Positions 35,030 to 48,200 of a stretch of DNA of 64,000 nt are shown here, one piece after another. Both the position numbers and the translations under genes were made by a program. The notes beneath the pieces were generated by a model. It did no database searches. It was given only the letters and a program-made list of their open reading frames with translations, and had not been told where the DNA came from. Origin of the DNA: Paraphysomonas bandaiensis. Taxonomy: Eukaryota; Chrysophyceae. Numbering within the stretch: position 1 is the stretch's first letter; every line of letters begins with the position of its first letter. The stretch is from positions 62,001-126,000 of the forward strand of contig CBFFRP010000363.1 of assembly GCA_965644295.1 (NCBI GenBank), given 5' to 3'.

Positions 35030-35540
35030 AAGTCTTATTATTAGCAATAGGCCTTAAGAATCAGCACCAGTTTAGTTGCTAGAAGAAGACTAGTCCAGCT
35101 AGATGGACGTCTACATGTTACAAACTAGTGCAAACTCTATTATCCTACTATTTAACGCTACGGAGGCTGCTTGTGCGTCACCGCAAGCAATAAAGTGCAA
35201 CCATCTCCGCTCTATCGCTCAAAGCAAACGCAGTGAGCAAGCAGAATGTTGATATACCTGACATCTGCTAACTTCAGGTTTTTTGAGTCCTTCAGGTGAA
35301 GATCCCGGATGCTTGAATTCAGCAGGCAGCCCAATACCCCGGTTACCGGTTACCCTTCAGGTGGACCAATTTCCGGGTTCCTGTTTATTCGTCAAGTCTC
35401 AAAGACGCCTACACAAGTGACACTTATTGATGTCTCTAGTACCACACAAGCATTCGGCTATGAGTGGGCAGAACAATATCTGCTGCCTATGTTTGTGGCA
35501 CACGTTAGTTTCCCGGAGAAATATCTCCGGTAGTTATCCC
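35030..35540 (+). repeat. Dispersed repeat, copy C
   Basis: Third copy of the repeat described at 9160, best matched over 35030-35215. It begins GTCTTATTATTAGCAATAGGC and includes CTACTATTTAACGCTACGGAGG and the hairpin segment. Compared with copy A the outer stem has changed on both sides (CGGAAG/CTTCCG to CGGAGG/TCTCCG), keeping pairing. Beyond about 35215 it no longer aligns with copies A or B. That part contains a 74-residue open frame (35309-35533) without known motifs and a short hairpin CCGGAGA/TCTCCGG at 35513-35530. Confidence 0.6.
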
Positions 35541-36436
35541 CCAGAACACCGCCAAAAGGTGCGAGTCCGACTTTGTTGAGGGTTTGAATATATTGCCGAT
35601 GAACACTGGCAAGTATCCACTTAATATACCTGGCAAATTATTGTTATTATAACATATAATATCACGATTAATTCCCTTGTAATGCGTAGTATATAGTATA
35701 TATCTCTCTTGTATTATGTACTGTGCACTGACGTAATATTAGGTGAACATCTGTTGTTACTAGTTGTTAGCATATGTTTATATTATGTTCTCTAGCCAGC
35801 CCTAGATCTTATACAGTATATATTATATAGTATATAGTGATATCTGTAACTGAGTTCACTTTCTTACTTTCTTTATATTCACCATGATTACTATCAGTTG
35901 ACTACATCTATAGCACAACTGCACACTATTAACTCACTTCACTTGCACAATATATATAGTATATAGTATCATATAGCAGAACTCAACAGATGTACTATCA
36001 CTCCTGAATTGCGTTTCCTAATGTTAGATATATGGCACATGTATGAATTTCTTGTACAAGAGTGGTAGTTGTGGGAATTGAATAATTACACATTGATTGT
36101 AATGAGATGACATTGCATTGCTTGTTAGAGGTAAGGCTGGAACAGCTACGGCTACTTGTGCCTTGCAGATATTGGCTAGGGATTGTACAGAAAAAAACAT
36201 TGCGTGGGCCCTTAGCCCTTACTATAAAACTATACGAACTCCTTCGCACAGATACATATTATTACTAAATTCGGAGTGTATTTATCTGCAATGTGTAATA
36301 TTTGACGTTTGCACTATATTCCTCAGACCACTCAGTTTAATAACTTGATACCAATTTCACGTCTATATATTATTGGCTATTCCTCATGTAGTTTGTACAA
36401 CAGACTTAGGGAATCGACATATATACAAGATAACTG
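35541..36436. other. Intergenic region
   Basis: About 900 bp, rich in TATATAGTATATAG words at 35690-35970. No coding signal. Confidence 0.3.
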
Positions 36437-37129
36437 CTATGTTTCATTTATGCATCTTTCAATGAAGGCTTCGATGGAATACGTAACGTACAACTTCTGC
36501 CAAAACGGTGTGACGACAGGGTGTTTTTGTTTATATACTTCAACACCTTGCAATGCTGCTGCCCGCTCTAACCGTACATTACCCTCATTCTTACAGTCTA
36601 AAAGTTCTTCTGAAGCGAATTGTTCTTGGAGGTATATATGGAATTCATTAATATCATCAGTACCGCTTTCGTTTTGTCCATGCCTATATTTGTTCAAAAA
36701 CCCTTGTACTGTGTCACTGAATCGTATGCATGTAACAGCTAGCTTTAATAATGACTCAAACTCCGGAAATCCCAAAGCCCCTTGATCAGGAAGTAACCTG
36801 TCTATCACATTGAACACATGGATACGGGCATGAAGAAGTTCCCTTAGAACACTTTGCATGCCTCTTTTGCTAATCATTCCTGTAGCAAGTTCGTTCCCGT
36901 CTTCTGCTGTATTCTCATTCTGTAAACAAAATATCGTACATGCAGTTTCTTTAAACATGATTGGATTAAACTCAAAAAATGGTAAACAATGAATTGCATG
37001 TGCCATTTTATGATTTGGTTGTTGTTCATCTATAAAAAATATAGCAGCAAATTCTAATGGATCGGCTGGACGGCACTGGAGTGTTAAGTCGATTAATTTG
37101 GCGATACTGTTTTGAAAATCGTTATTCAT
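36437..37129 (-). CDS. Hypothetical protein, possibly tubulin polyglutamylase complex subunit 1 (TPGS1)-like
   Basis: Single-exon frame of 230 residues from the ATG at 37129. The N-terminus (SIAKLIDLTLQCRPADPLEF) has the docking/dimerisation-like form (helix, then RPxDPxxF) seen in RIIa-type domains and in TPGS1. The pattern of the next helices (MAHAIHCLPFFEFNPIMFKETACTIF) and the C-terminal VTYSIEAFIERC also resembles TPGS1 in order and size (about 290 residues in human). TPGS1 is the scaffold of the tubulin polyglutamylase complex at centrioles and cilia. The resemblance is by eye and weak, so read it as an uncharacterised protein with a possible ciliary role. Confidence 0.5.
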   Translation of the reverse strand: MNNDFQNSIAKLIDLTLQCRPADPLEFAAIFFIDEQQPNHKMAHAIHCLPFFEFNPIMFKETACTIFCLQNENTAEDGNELATGMISKRGMQSVLRELLHARIHVFNVIDRLLPDQGALGFPEFESLLKLAVTCIRFSDTVQGFLNKYRHGQNESGTDDINEFHIYLQEQFASEELLDCKNEGNVRLERAAALQGVEVYKQKHPVVTPFWQKLYVTYSIEAFIERCINET

Positions 37130-37823
37130 TTTATCTGTAACGGATCGATAGATTGAATAGAGGATAGTGAGGTCGTAATATGATGGTTATGTTGGGTCAT
37201 ATACTCGCTTTGGGTTGGTAGATTGTAGAGTGGAGTGGAGTGGGAAACATATAGAAGATCGTGCAGCCTGCTGTCTGTATGTATGTATATATATATGTAC
37301 AGGAGTACTGCTGTTATATGTACCTGCAGATCTAGAGTGGTAATCGTAGCGTACGCATATATGTACTGCTGTACCTCCATCCTGCTGTACATACAGACAC
37401 CAGTGCACTGGATATTATATCATACCTTTATACAGCACGGTATTCTCTCGCATCATAACAAATAGCTAAATTTTTTTTTCGGAAATTTTTAACGACACAG
37501 ACAACACCAGCATATTTAGTATATGAAAACCCAAGCTTTTAAGGGTTTGTTATGATAAAAATAGAGAAAATACTCTAAAAATTCAATTATTCCCTCCTAC
37601 CTGCCTCTGAACTGTTCACACTCTTAAGTATATGAACTGCCCATACTTACAGATATGGAGAAACTATGGAAGAATTATGATATTGTCTACATCATCACAG
37701 TGTATAAGTGTGTGTGAGAGTGGTAATCAAGTGCTGTTGTGTGTGTATATATAAGTGAGTTATAAGAGAGCAGTCTCATATAAGCCTGTATTGACACCTC
37801 TGGAGAGATCGTTCGACTATACA
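37130..37823. promoter_or_regulatory. Divergent upstream region of TPGS1-like and MORN genes
   Basis: About 690 bp between start codons. It holds an exact GTACTGCTGTAC at 37363-37374 and related words nearby (GTACTGCTG at about 37304, CTGCTGTACATAC at 37381). An A/T run (TTTTTTTTC) sits at about 37470. Confidence 0.45.
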
Positions 37824-40800
37824 ATGGAGGGGGAGAACAGTTATCAGGGTATGTCTGACAGTGATGAGGATATGTCGACTGGGACGAAGACTACAGTGTA
37901 TCCTGATAACTCAAAGTATGACGGGGAGTGGAAAGATACTAAACGCAGTGGTACTGGTATAATGACATGGCCAAATGGTGATACCTATGAGGGTGAGTGG
38001 CTAGATAATATGCTCCATGGCAAAGGTGTCATGACGTATGCGGATGGTCGGTTGTATGTGGGCCAGTGGGAAAGAGGGGCCAAGCATGGAAACGGAGAAA
38101 TGAAGTATGCTGACGGTCGTGAATATCGGGGTGAGTGGCAGTATGGAGAGCGGCATGGGTCAGGGAAAATGACGTATGCATCTGGGGACGTATATGAAGG
38201 CCAGTGGAAGAACCACATGAAATGTGGACGAGGTGTGTACAGATATCATAATGGTGACGTCTATGAAGGACACTTCAAGCGGGACAAAAAGCACGGAGGA
38301 GGCACGTATATCTACTCATCTGGCCGAGTATTCACTGGTAATTGGGAGAACGACAAGCAGAATGGATCGGGGAAGTATGAATTCCCCAATGGGAGCGTAT
38401 TCGAAGGGGAATGGAACGGTGGGGAAAACCATGGTATCGGTCGGATGGCTTATGCTGACGGAAGTGTGTATAAGGGGCAGTGGAAGGGGGGAAAGAAGCA
38501 TGGATCGGGAAAGATGGTGTACACAGACATGTCTGTGTACAAGGGGGAGTGGCGAGATGATTTCTGTCATGGCAGTGGTCGATATGTATATCCGCCAGGT
38601 AGCTCGTGTGTGGTGTATGAAGGTCAATGGTTGTCTGGGCGGAAGCATGGACCTGGAAGCATGACTTATGCCTCCGGTGATATGTATGAGGGGGAGTGGC
38701 GGGCGGATAGGCGGCATGGTGAGGGAAAGTACGTCTACGCTGATGGACGAGTATTTAAAGGCTCCTGGGTGGATGACAGGAAGCACGGAAAGGGGCATTA
38801 CACTTACCCTGACGGCAATCAGTTCTGGGGAGAATGGGGAGAGTCTGGCCGCAGTCCTCTGGGTCGTATGGTATTCTCTGATGGACGTGTTTATCGGGGT
38901 GAGTGGCTGGATGGCGAGATTCATGGGACTGGGGAAATGACCTATCCGGATGGCAGCGTTTATGAGGGGGAATGGGAGCAAGGACACCGAAGTGGGTCGG
39001 GCCGCATGGTATTCGCCGATCAGAGCATATATGAGGGAGAGTGGAAAGCAGGGGACTTTCATGGATATGGAACACTTACCTATTCCCGACTCGGAATTCA
39101 CAAGGGCTATTGGGAAGCTGGACGCAAGCACGGTTCGGGGGTGATGATTTACGCAAGTGGTGATGTGTACACCGGCGAGTGGCGAAACGGAAAGAAATTT
39201 GGTAGTGGAAATTGGGAGTACGCTGCTGCAAGTGTGTCACCAGACTCGCCAACACCTCCAAGCTCAAATGATATATCACGCCCCCCATCACCCCCATTGG
39301 TTCCGTCTGCGAGCAAGCAAGTGAGGCATGGTCACTGGCGTGCTTTATCTCGAATTGTATCACAAAATAAAAATGGTGGTGCTCGTCAATTGAGGCACTC
39401 TCAGTCCCTAGCTCCTGAGCAGCAAACCAAAGAAAGTAAATTAGATAACCGAGATTTTGTGAAGCGCGCTACATCACTCCCCGTATACGTGTCTCCAGAA
39501 GCTGTGTTTGGAAATGGACACTCTAGCCCAATGGTAACGTATCCATTAAATTTGCACTTTGTTAACATTGTTTGGACAGGATAATGGTGAAGAGGTGACC
39601 TCATGCGAACAGCGATCACCATTTCTACCGCATGGTCGTGTTGGAGATAAAAATAGTGGAACTGAGTCTGAGCTGCATGACGAGGATAATTTACAGAACC
39701 ATGATACAGTTGGTGCACGCAGTGCGGCAAGGATGGCCTCGTCTGAATCAAGTTCTACCTCTGATGACCGGCAAGTGACTCACCGCAAGGTCAGTGGAAA
39801 ACAACATTTTCTTTTATACTTACTATATTTATCCGCAGTCCCTGTCCTCGGACAGCCACATATCAAATCAGCATTGTGATAGTCCAGACGTATATGGTAG
39901 AAAGCCTTCAGGTGGCAGCCGCTCCCCTGAATCCACAGATTCTGGGAGCACTGTCGCATTGTCTACTGCAGAAGAACGTTGGCGAGAGAAAATGGAAAGA
40001 CAGTCGATATTGAAGAATGCCCCGCCAACTGAAAATGGTAGTGCTTCAAGCACGCATGCTAAGTCACGAGTTGACTATGGGAGTTCTTATGGTGATCATC
40101 CCGGTCATAACAAAATGTTAATCACGGCCTCTTCGTTGCCAAGTACACCTGATGGACATAAGGTGTGTAAAGTTTGCTTTTCGCTTCTTTTATCACAGTG
40201 CGAGTAGGGTGGATCATCAAGAAGGTATCACGGTGAAGACGATTTTCGGGAACGAAAGATCGACAGTTCTGTTGACGAGGAGCACCCTTCTCCTGTCTCC
40301 ACCGACTCTGATAGCACTCACGCTACAGAAGACCATCGTAGACGGTCAAGGAGAAAAGTGGGCGACAGTGCCAGTAACAGTGACCTTCTCCGTCAGAGAT
40401 GGTCATCTTATGAAGTGTCGAAGTCTCTACCTTGCTCTCCGGCGGTCGATCGACACCAACCCCGAACTATCAAGGTAGTTCTGAATGATGTTTCATATAT
40501 TATTCCTGTGAGGATAAATAAGTGTTCATAATTTTTCTGTTCAGAGCCGCCGTTCAGATAGTTATGTATCGGGCCGTAACCGACCTTATCTTGTAAAGAG
40601 GAAAGACAGCAATGAATACTTCAGGAAATCCTCTGGTGTCACTAGTTCTCCTGCATCCACTGACTCCGACAGCACTCATACAGAGGGATATAGGAGGGCA
40701 TCTTTTACCAAAAACTCCGAATATAGCCGTAGCAGTCAGCATCGACACCACACGCCTCACAACAATGGAATTTCTGCATTGAGCAGTAGTCGATCCGATA

Positions 40801-41439
40801 CAGTAAGTCCATAAAAGTAGACGTGTTTATTTGGTCATCTAGCTTAACCGCATCTACAGGTTACCAATGGTATTACAGTTGGACGGTCAGGTAACCCCGC
40901 TTATCTCGATGAGCTGAAAGCGGTCATCGCCGTGTCGACTGTGCCTGGAACTCCGGGTGGAGCCCATGTAACGAGGGAAATAGAGAGGCAAGTATCTAAT
41001 CTAACTCTGGGACGAGGGAAAAACATGTCATCCCCAGCCAAGGATACGTTTGCTGATATTAGCACACTTCCTCCCAACGCAAGTCCAATAGGCCCAGTGT
41101 ACTCACCCGGCAATTCAGGTGCCGTCAGGAAAGTGCCAATTCCAATCAACCCTGATTCTCCTATTCGGGAGTGGTTAGAGTTAATCCTTCGAAGTATGTC
41201 CTATATTATTTACCGTAGTCTTTTGCCTTACTATATTCACAGAAAAATCTCGTGATGCTGTGGATATTGCATGTAGCTATTTTGTAGATAAAGAAGAACT
41301 GTCAACATTGCAAGATGCCATGGATGCAACGTCATTAGTTGGTCTAGATGTCATACAGAAGTCTCTTAGGAAAGCAGGTTTAACGATGGGGTGTGTAGTG
41401 CTTGTTTGTAATGATTTGAAGGCCAGAGTCAAGGCTTAG
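37824..41439 (+). CDS. MORN-repeat protein with Ser-rich tail and C-terminal helical (SAM-like) domain
   Basis: Seven exons: 37824-39533, 39580-39789, 39839-40162, 40208-40474, 40545-40802, 40860-41193 and 41243-41439. They encode 1099 residues with every junction in frame. The first ATG is at 37824; the open frame extends 5' without ATG. Residues about 25-490 are some twenty MORN repeats of the form YEGEWxxGxxHGxGxMxYADG. MORN arrays bind membranes or build basal-body and cortical scaffolds. The next about 500 residues are Ser/Arg/Asp-rich and disordered, with recurring SPxSTDSDSTH cassettes in three exons (internal duplication). The last about 75 residues (IREWLELIL to GCVVLVCNDLK) look like a compact helical domain, perhaps SAM-type. 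No kinase domain, so it is not a PIP5K; no C-terminal helix as in junctophilin. Confidence 0.85.
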
Positions 41440-41802
41440 AAAGTTTTATTATTGTTTTGTAATGTAAGTTCACATGTATGTGTCGTGAATATATAGTGGC
41501 GTTGAATGGTGAAAACAATCGAAGTGGAAATCTGTAATAAGTTGTAATTTACTTGTTTTATTCATATTTTGAGAGACGGAACATATGTACAATACAAAAC
41601 TCCGACGAAGACTAATCTCTTATACCATGATAATCGCAAAGAGCGCTTAGCTCTACTATAAGTTGACAGTAATAATTTTCAATTATTTGCAATAATTACA
41701 GATTTGAGTGGTATGTGGTACTGGACAATAGCTAATCCAAATTATTTCCATATGACCCTGAGACACGTTGAGTTCGAAAGGTACACTACCACTATCAAAC
41801 AG
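41440..41802. other. Convergent 3' spacer
   Basis: About 360 bp between the MORN gene (plus) and the next gene (minus), AT-rich, presumed 3' UTRs. Confidence 0.35.
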
Positions 41803-43101
41803 CTAGTACTTAGTTTTAAATTCGTAAGGTGAATATTTTTCGGATGCATTTGACGCTCTTTTGATCATGTCAGCATGCTGTGCTCGTAGCGCATGTAGCG
41901 CAGCTTCTGCTGATTGTAGTGAGCGTTCAGTTCCACCTAGCAGTACGGCTTCCATCACGTCGAAATACTCCTCTTCTCCTATAACATTGTCTGTGGGATT
42001 GTGAAAATATGTCGTGGGTTGCTGTTCATGACCTACACTATTCAATCTATCTACATCCACACAATCCTCATATTCTTCAGTGGGTACACATCCGCAGGTT
42101 TCCTTAAGTCGTTCTTCGCAGTCAATACACAACTCTACAGCATCTTCAGCTGAAATCTGTCGAGTTGTGAGCAATTCCCCCACGGCAGATTCCAATGATG
42201 CTACCATATCCGTACACCCAGAAATTTCAGACTCCAGTATGGAAATATTTTCGTCATCTCTGCTATTCGTCATTTTAAGAACATCACTGGGTTCCACAGC
42301 ACGACCAATCCATGTCAAAAATTTCTCCAAATGCACACCCTCAGTTCCTACTTCTTTCGTCATATTCTCTATATACTCTACCTCTGTCTGCAAGCCTTTG
42401 TTGCTTTGTCTCCGTACTACATCTGCTTTCGTTCCGGGTGCTGTTGGTGAAACAGACAACATGCTCTCCAAGTCTAGGGCCGGTGCAACCTCCAGCAAAT
42501 GCTGCATTAGGGCATTCGGTATAGGCTTGTCAGACTGCTGCAGACGCTGCAAGGTCTTAGAAATTTTGACGAGTAATCTACACTTGCACTCTTCAAGGTT
42601 TCTCAATAAATTTAATTTTTGGGTAATTGTACCATAGGCACCAGTAACCATATTATAAAGAGGTGGTCCTGATAGCATCTGCGCGTTACTCTGTTCAGGT
42701 TCCACAGAGTGTGGTCTAGAAACACGCAGTCGGAATAACTGCTCGCTCCATAAACAAGATATATTGATGCACTTCTGACATGAGTCATACACGATCCTCA
42801 TGGCCTCTCTGTTCCATCTGAAGGTCATCAGAGTGATCCATGAGATCGCGTATATTCTCTCTTGTACAGATTCTGACCATGGACGAGGATATCCCATCTC
42901 GTTTAAGTACTCTGAGATGACAAGAGACTCCTCTGTGTGTGTGTTGTCTCCGCATCTCTCTGCACACAGTCGATATAAGCATGAGTCTAATACACGTCCA
43001 AGTGCAGCGGATTCCCCTCCTCTCTTGGCTAAACGAATATCTTCAGCTCCAAGTGATAATAATCGACCTATACTCTGAATGAATGGTGGAGGTACAGCCA
43101 T
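41803..43101 (-). CDS. Hypothetical protein, 432 residues
   Basis: Long single-exon frame from the ATG at 43101 to a stop at 41803. I do not recognise the family. The N-terminal half is helical with a run of hydrophobic/aromatic residues (ERIYAISWITLMTFRWNREAMRIVYDSC). The middle has charged helices with coiled-coil character (LNLLRNLEECKCRLLVKISKTLQRLQQ), and the C-terminal part is acidic (EEYEDCVDVD) with a final Ala-rich helix (SAEAALHALRAQHADMI). There is no signal peptide and no clear membrane segment. The layout would fit a centrosomal or cytoskeletal adaptor, but that is speculation. Convergent with the MORN gene. Confidence 0.65.
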   Translation of the reverse strand: MAVPPPFIQSIGRLLSLGAEDIRLAKRGGESAALGRVLDSCLYRLCAERCGDNTHTEESLVISEYLNEMGYPRPWSESVQERIYAISWITLMTFRWNREAMRIVYDSCQKCINISCLWSEQLFRLRVSRPHSVEPEQSNAQMLSGPPLYNMVTGAYGTITQKLNLLRNLEECKCRLLVKISKTLQRLQQSDKPIPNALMQHLLEVAPALDLESMLSVSPTAPGTKADVVRRQSNKGLQTEVEYIENMTKEVGTEGVHLEKFLTWIGRAVEPSDVLKMTNSRDDENISILESEISGCTDMVASLESAVGELLTTRQISAEDAVELCIDCEERLKETCGCVPTEEYEDCVDVDRLNSVGHEQQPTTYFHNPTDNVIGEEEYFDVMEAVLLGGTERSLQSAEAALHALRAQHADMIKRASNASEKYSPYEFKTKY

Positions 43102-45243
43102 GAGGGGGATTAATTCATGTTCGATGATGACAGAGAGACAGCCAGAGACATATATGTATATATATATATATGTGTGCTGTGTATGTGTATGTGTCTATAT
43201 GTGTATGTGAGTGTGTATATATATCGAACAATGCAAATCAGGGTTATTTCGAGTAAACTGGATTTACGAGTAGAATAAACTATCACTTTTATCAAAAATA
43301 CCATTATTATGTGTGCAAACCGAAAAGCTTCTTATCTGCTCTTTCTGTGTGATGTTAACATTAAAAGCTGGGTTTTGTAAAATAAAGTTTAAAAATCGCC
43401 TGTTTTTGACACTCGGTACACGCATTTCACTATGCGGTAAACTCACAGTGTGCTTCCTGTGCGTGTAGATGTCTATGAGGACACTGCATAAGAACAAGAC
43501 CATAGCGCTCATTGTCACATAGATACTGTTACTACTCTACCTGCAGCACCACTCGATGAAGAACATCAGTGTGATGCATCCCACAGCCCTCTCTATACAC
43601 CATAATCCACTGACCATCTGCTCGTATACCAGAAGCATCAGTGTCCACTCACTCCTTAGCAGAGTCCTCAACACAGACACACTGTAAATACTTCCTCTAG
43701 TAGGGGAGATGTGGATGATGTAACCGCATGATTTGAAAGTACATGCAACGAAGATGGTCTGATCAAATAGTTTAGATGGAATCCGTCAACTATCTAAAGC
43801 CTCTGGGCTTGAGTGTTTACATGCCCTCCGCGCTGTAGTTCTATCACAAATATCTGGGAAACTGATATCGTAGATTCACCAATCCTGAACCCAAACTCTA
43901 TGTATCGTAGGGATTCTAGATGCGTAACATGTAACTAATGAACGCTGTTACTTAAGTGACTATTCTCCGTACAGTGTAAAATACTTACAATAGTTTATCC
44001 TAACAAAATGCTTTATATAGGTAGTACGACATCTTTTGCCTTCATATCACGAAACATGTGCCATTCTATAACCCTTTGAGATGGTTCTTTATCTTTACGA
44101 AGACTAACGAATTTAATTTATCGAAAAAGATTGCCACATTCGAGTGCCGCATTTTGACGCGAGTGTAATTTGTAATAATCAGTTTGATTCCTAGAAATCT
44201 AGGAATAGGCTAAGTTTGCTCTTGCATAGGACAATTTGAACAAATTTACATTAACAGAGAATCGAATACTGAATACCGAAATGTATGATTCACTTTGTTG
44301 CTACGATAGAATATGTACCCACGGAAGTGAAATGCGTAAGTAGTACGGTTTTGTCAACGGCTACCGAAAAGAAATTACTTTCCCACGAAATTCGCTTAGA
44401 TACTCTACGAGATTTACTTAAGCAGACTTCTCAGAATTCGCCTGAATTGAGCTAATATTCACAGTTCCCAATGCAGCTGGCCACATGATCAGGGTTAATT
44501 TGTTGCTATTAAGGTAATCGCAGTAGGTTTAAGTCAGCCTAGATTGGCGATTACATCTAGAGATGAATATAGATAGTATACTCAAAGGGTTAAGGAGTGG
44601 TCTTTCAGAGAATGCAGCAGCTATTGCCGTCTGCCACATGAGGCTAGTTCGATGTACCCCAGTCAACATTACAATATGCATTCATTTACAAGCCGAGCAT
44701 ATTTTCCTTTATCATTTCCGATGGAAATCCACTAAACAATAGAATAAAAATTAACAAAATAAGATATGTTATACATACTCCACAAGATTTCCACTCTTAA
44801 TCTGAGTAGTTGTTTCGTTTTTCGCAATATATTTAGAAACGGGAACTTGCTATATTATCAAGGAATATAACATCTTGCAATATTGAAACTCATGAGAAAA
44901 ACATATAGATCAATATAGTGGTAAAATGCAGTAGCGTTTCACTGGTATTAAGCAGAACAACAGAATTAAACAGAATCTCATCAGTCTTGAATCCTCATCT
45001 ATGATATAATCCGCAAAGTCATCCACGATACTTCAGAAACTTAACGTCGATGATAACATACGAGAATGAATGTCTATATGCAATACTAATTATTATGCGG
45101 TCGCACAGCAGTCTTGCAAATCGATAGTACAGAACATGAAAAGCACAAACAACACAAGGTAGTAATAACTTTTGACAAATATTGAACACAGGTAATTTAT
45201 GTACATTTCAAAATCTAAAGCCTTCTAAACCTCTACACATTCA
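43102..45243. other. Gene-poor region
   Basis: About 2.1 kb without any supported gene. It begins with a (TA)n/(TG)n-rich patch at 43145-43225, which would be the upstream region of the gene at 41803-43101. Open frames are short and featureless on both strands. The end is the 3' flank of the giant ankyrin gene. Confidence 0.35.
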
Positions 45244-48200
45244 CTACTTATTGTTTCCTATCGGAGGCAGAGAATTCATTGTACCACTCCTGCTTAGGTA
45301 ACTCTTGGGGGGGTCTAGTTTCTTTTTCTCTTTCGTCGTTGGAGAAGATACCACAGTCGACCCTCTGGAAAGAGGAGGGGTCATACTGCGCGCCGAGAGT
45401 CTCTTCTGCTCTGCAATCCTAGCCTTCGCCCGGCTGCCAGGCCTCGTCGGACGACGTATACAATCGTACTCCAAGTGGTCTGCCAACTGGCGCTGCCGCA
45501 CCTGTACCCCACACCCAAGGGTACAAGAAACATGCAACATATCACACACCGTTTCCATATGCCTTTGGAGCTTTTTATGCATAACAGTCAGGCCACATCC
45601 TGAAGGACACAACACCATACGATACTTGCATTCCGTGCGCTCGTGCTTTTCCCGGTCTTTGTAGGGAAGTCGCTTGGCACAACCGTTTAGACGGCACCCT
45701 ACAATTCGGGTCTCGCAAGAAGTTCGCATGTGAGCTGCTAATTCCTTCGCTTTCATTTCTTGAGCACACATGCCACACCGTAAGTGACGTTCTGGGCAGT
45801 CCACTTTGATATGAGATTTCATTTGCTTTGCCGGAAGACGGGTTATTTCCTCAGCAACACCACTGACAATAGTCGTGCACCCTAATTCACAATCCACTAT
45901 TCTGTTCATGCACTCATTCTTGTAGTGATTCTCAAGGTCTATCTCACGTACTTGCAATCCACAATCATTTCCACATGGCACAAAACGGTGCCTACACTCA
46001 GTTTTAACATGTTGTTTCATGTCTTTGGCTCGAACTTCACCGCCACAATGTAGTTCGCATTCGACAAACCGATGATCACACTTTGGCTCGTGACGGATCC
46101 ACACGCAATTCTCCATTGTTTGGTTACACCATTTACATACTTCTGGTCGGCGTGGACAGACATCACGGACATGATGAGGAACGGTTCGGTAAATAACCAG
46201 TGCTGCACACTTCAGCGGGCAGGACACACGCCGATTAACGCACTGTGTACGAATATGTTCCAGACGCTTGATGATAGGATAACTCTCCCCACAAAGCTCT
46301 GTGCACTCCATCATCTTATATAGACATGTTTTTTGATGAGCCACCATCTCCTTTGCAGGAACAAACGTATCGCATCCGAGATTACACATCACCAACCTGT
46401 GGGGACACTTCTTATCTTGGTGCTTCTGGTCATCACAAAGTCGATATACCGCATGACATTTACTACACTCATGAGGGCGGTGTGGGCATTCAATCTTTAA
46501 ATGCTTGTCAACATCTCTCGCAATGATATGTGGGTCACCGCAACCCAGGGGGCAATCAATCGAACGAAGCAGACAGGTCGGTATATGATCTTTTATCTCA
46601 TGCTTATGCATCACCTTGCCACAACCCATGGGACAATTCACGGCTTCGTTGATTGTACCACGCTTCACGGCTACCTTACCAAGAAATCCGCCCTTGAATT
46701 GCCCGATGACTTGAAGAACATCAGAGAATCCAGCCTCGAGTGCAAGGTCATATGGATACTTGCCCTCATTGTCTGGCATATCTGGGTCTGCACCACGGTC
46801 AAGTAGAAGTCGTACACACCGAGCGCTCCCATTTTTTGCAGCAACATGTAGCGCTGTATGTCCAAATCTGTTCTGCCTATTCACATCTGCGTGTCTATCC
46901 ACTAATGCTTCCACACAGTGCTCACGCCCGAGAGCACATGCATGCAGTAGTGGAGTATTGCCATTTTTACACTCCACGTTAACACCAGGAGCCCTCTCGG
47001 GTCGGTCCAAAAGATAACATACTGCCAACACAGGGTCACCATCATCATTGATGATGTACTGATGATGTAGCCCTCCAATATTTTCCTCCGCGGCTACTAT
47101 CAGGGCAGTGAGGCTATCCTCAGTTTCGTAATCTATGGAGCACTTATCCTGAAGTGCATAATCCATACACTGTTTGAAATTGGCTGTCTTTATTGCATGT
47201 GTCATGAGCTTTTGGTTCGCTTCCTGTTGACGGGAATCCTGAATGAGAATACGAATCCGGTGGCGCTTCGACACATACTCAGCAATTTCAGCAGTTATTT
47301 CACCCCATAATTGTTTTAGATCAACGCGGCACTCCGAAAACGGGTCCAGTTCATGAAACCTCCTCAACCAACCTTGACCAGGAACTAGTATACCCGCGGA
47401 AAAGTCTTGATAACCTGCTTCCACGATATCAAGGAAGTCGTACTTTTTCCCTTTGAGGTCAAGACGTCGATGAACGCGAATGCGTGGCGGCGGAGGGGAA
47501 GGGTGTGTCCATGAACCCATGAAATTCACGTTGAGAAGCCTTCTCTCTCGAATTCGCTGCACAATGCCAGAATGACCACTGTACGCGGCTTCCGGTACAG
47601 GAAATCTAAAATTCCTTCGCAACCTATTGATTCGAAAAACAAGCTTTTCACGGTGTGCGCGGAGCTCAAACATGTCCTCCACGCCGTGACCTAGCTTTGT
47701 ATCCATTGTCTCTTCTGCATTCATTTGCGCTGCTGCTGACAACACTGACCCTTCAAGAACGACAGATTTTCGTCTAATCTCTCGATTTTCGGAACCACTG
47801 CTCTGCTTCTTTAACTCCCTTTGCATGCGTTCTTTAGCAAACGATGAATGATAGTAAAACAAACGGAAAGTGTCTTGAATCACATTCGCAGACATATGCA
47901 TTAAATCTTCATTGTAGCCCACAGGTGCCCCTTTAGACAGCAGCCAATCAACGACTTCATAACATCCATTTGCAGCCGCCCAACTGATGACCGTATGTCC
48001 TGATGATGTAACCTGATTAAGCAGCTTTGTGACACGTAATTTGTCCTTATTTTGTTCAATACGCTTGCGAAATGTCAGCAACTTCTGAATCTCATTGTTC
48101 ATTTCGTTCTGAACCATATTACAGCGCGATACTTCTGTGTCATATCTCTGCTTCGACATATCGCGAATTTTTTTCTTCTCGTCATACACTGACTTGGCCT

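Noticed and set aside
43102-45243. tRNA or other structured RNA genes in the gene-poor stretch
   Set aside because: No A/B box pair or cloverleaf could be seen by eye; a tRNAscan run would settle it.
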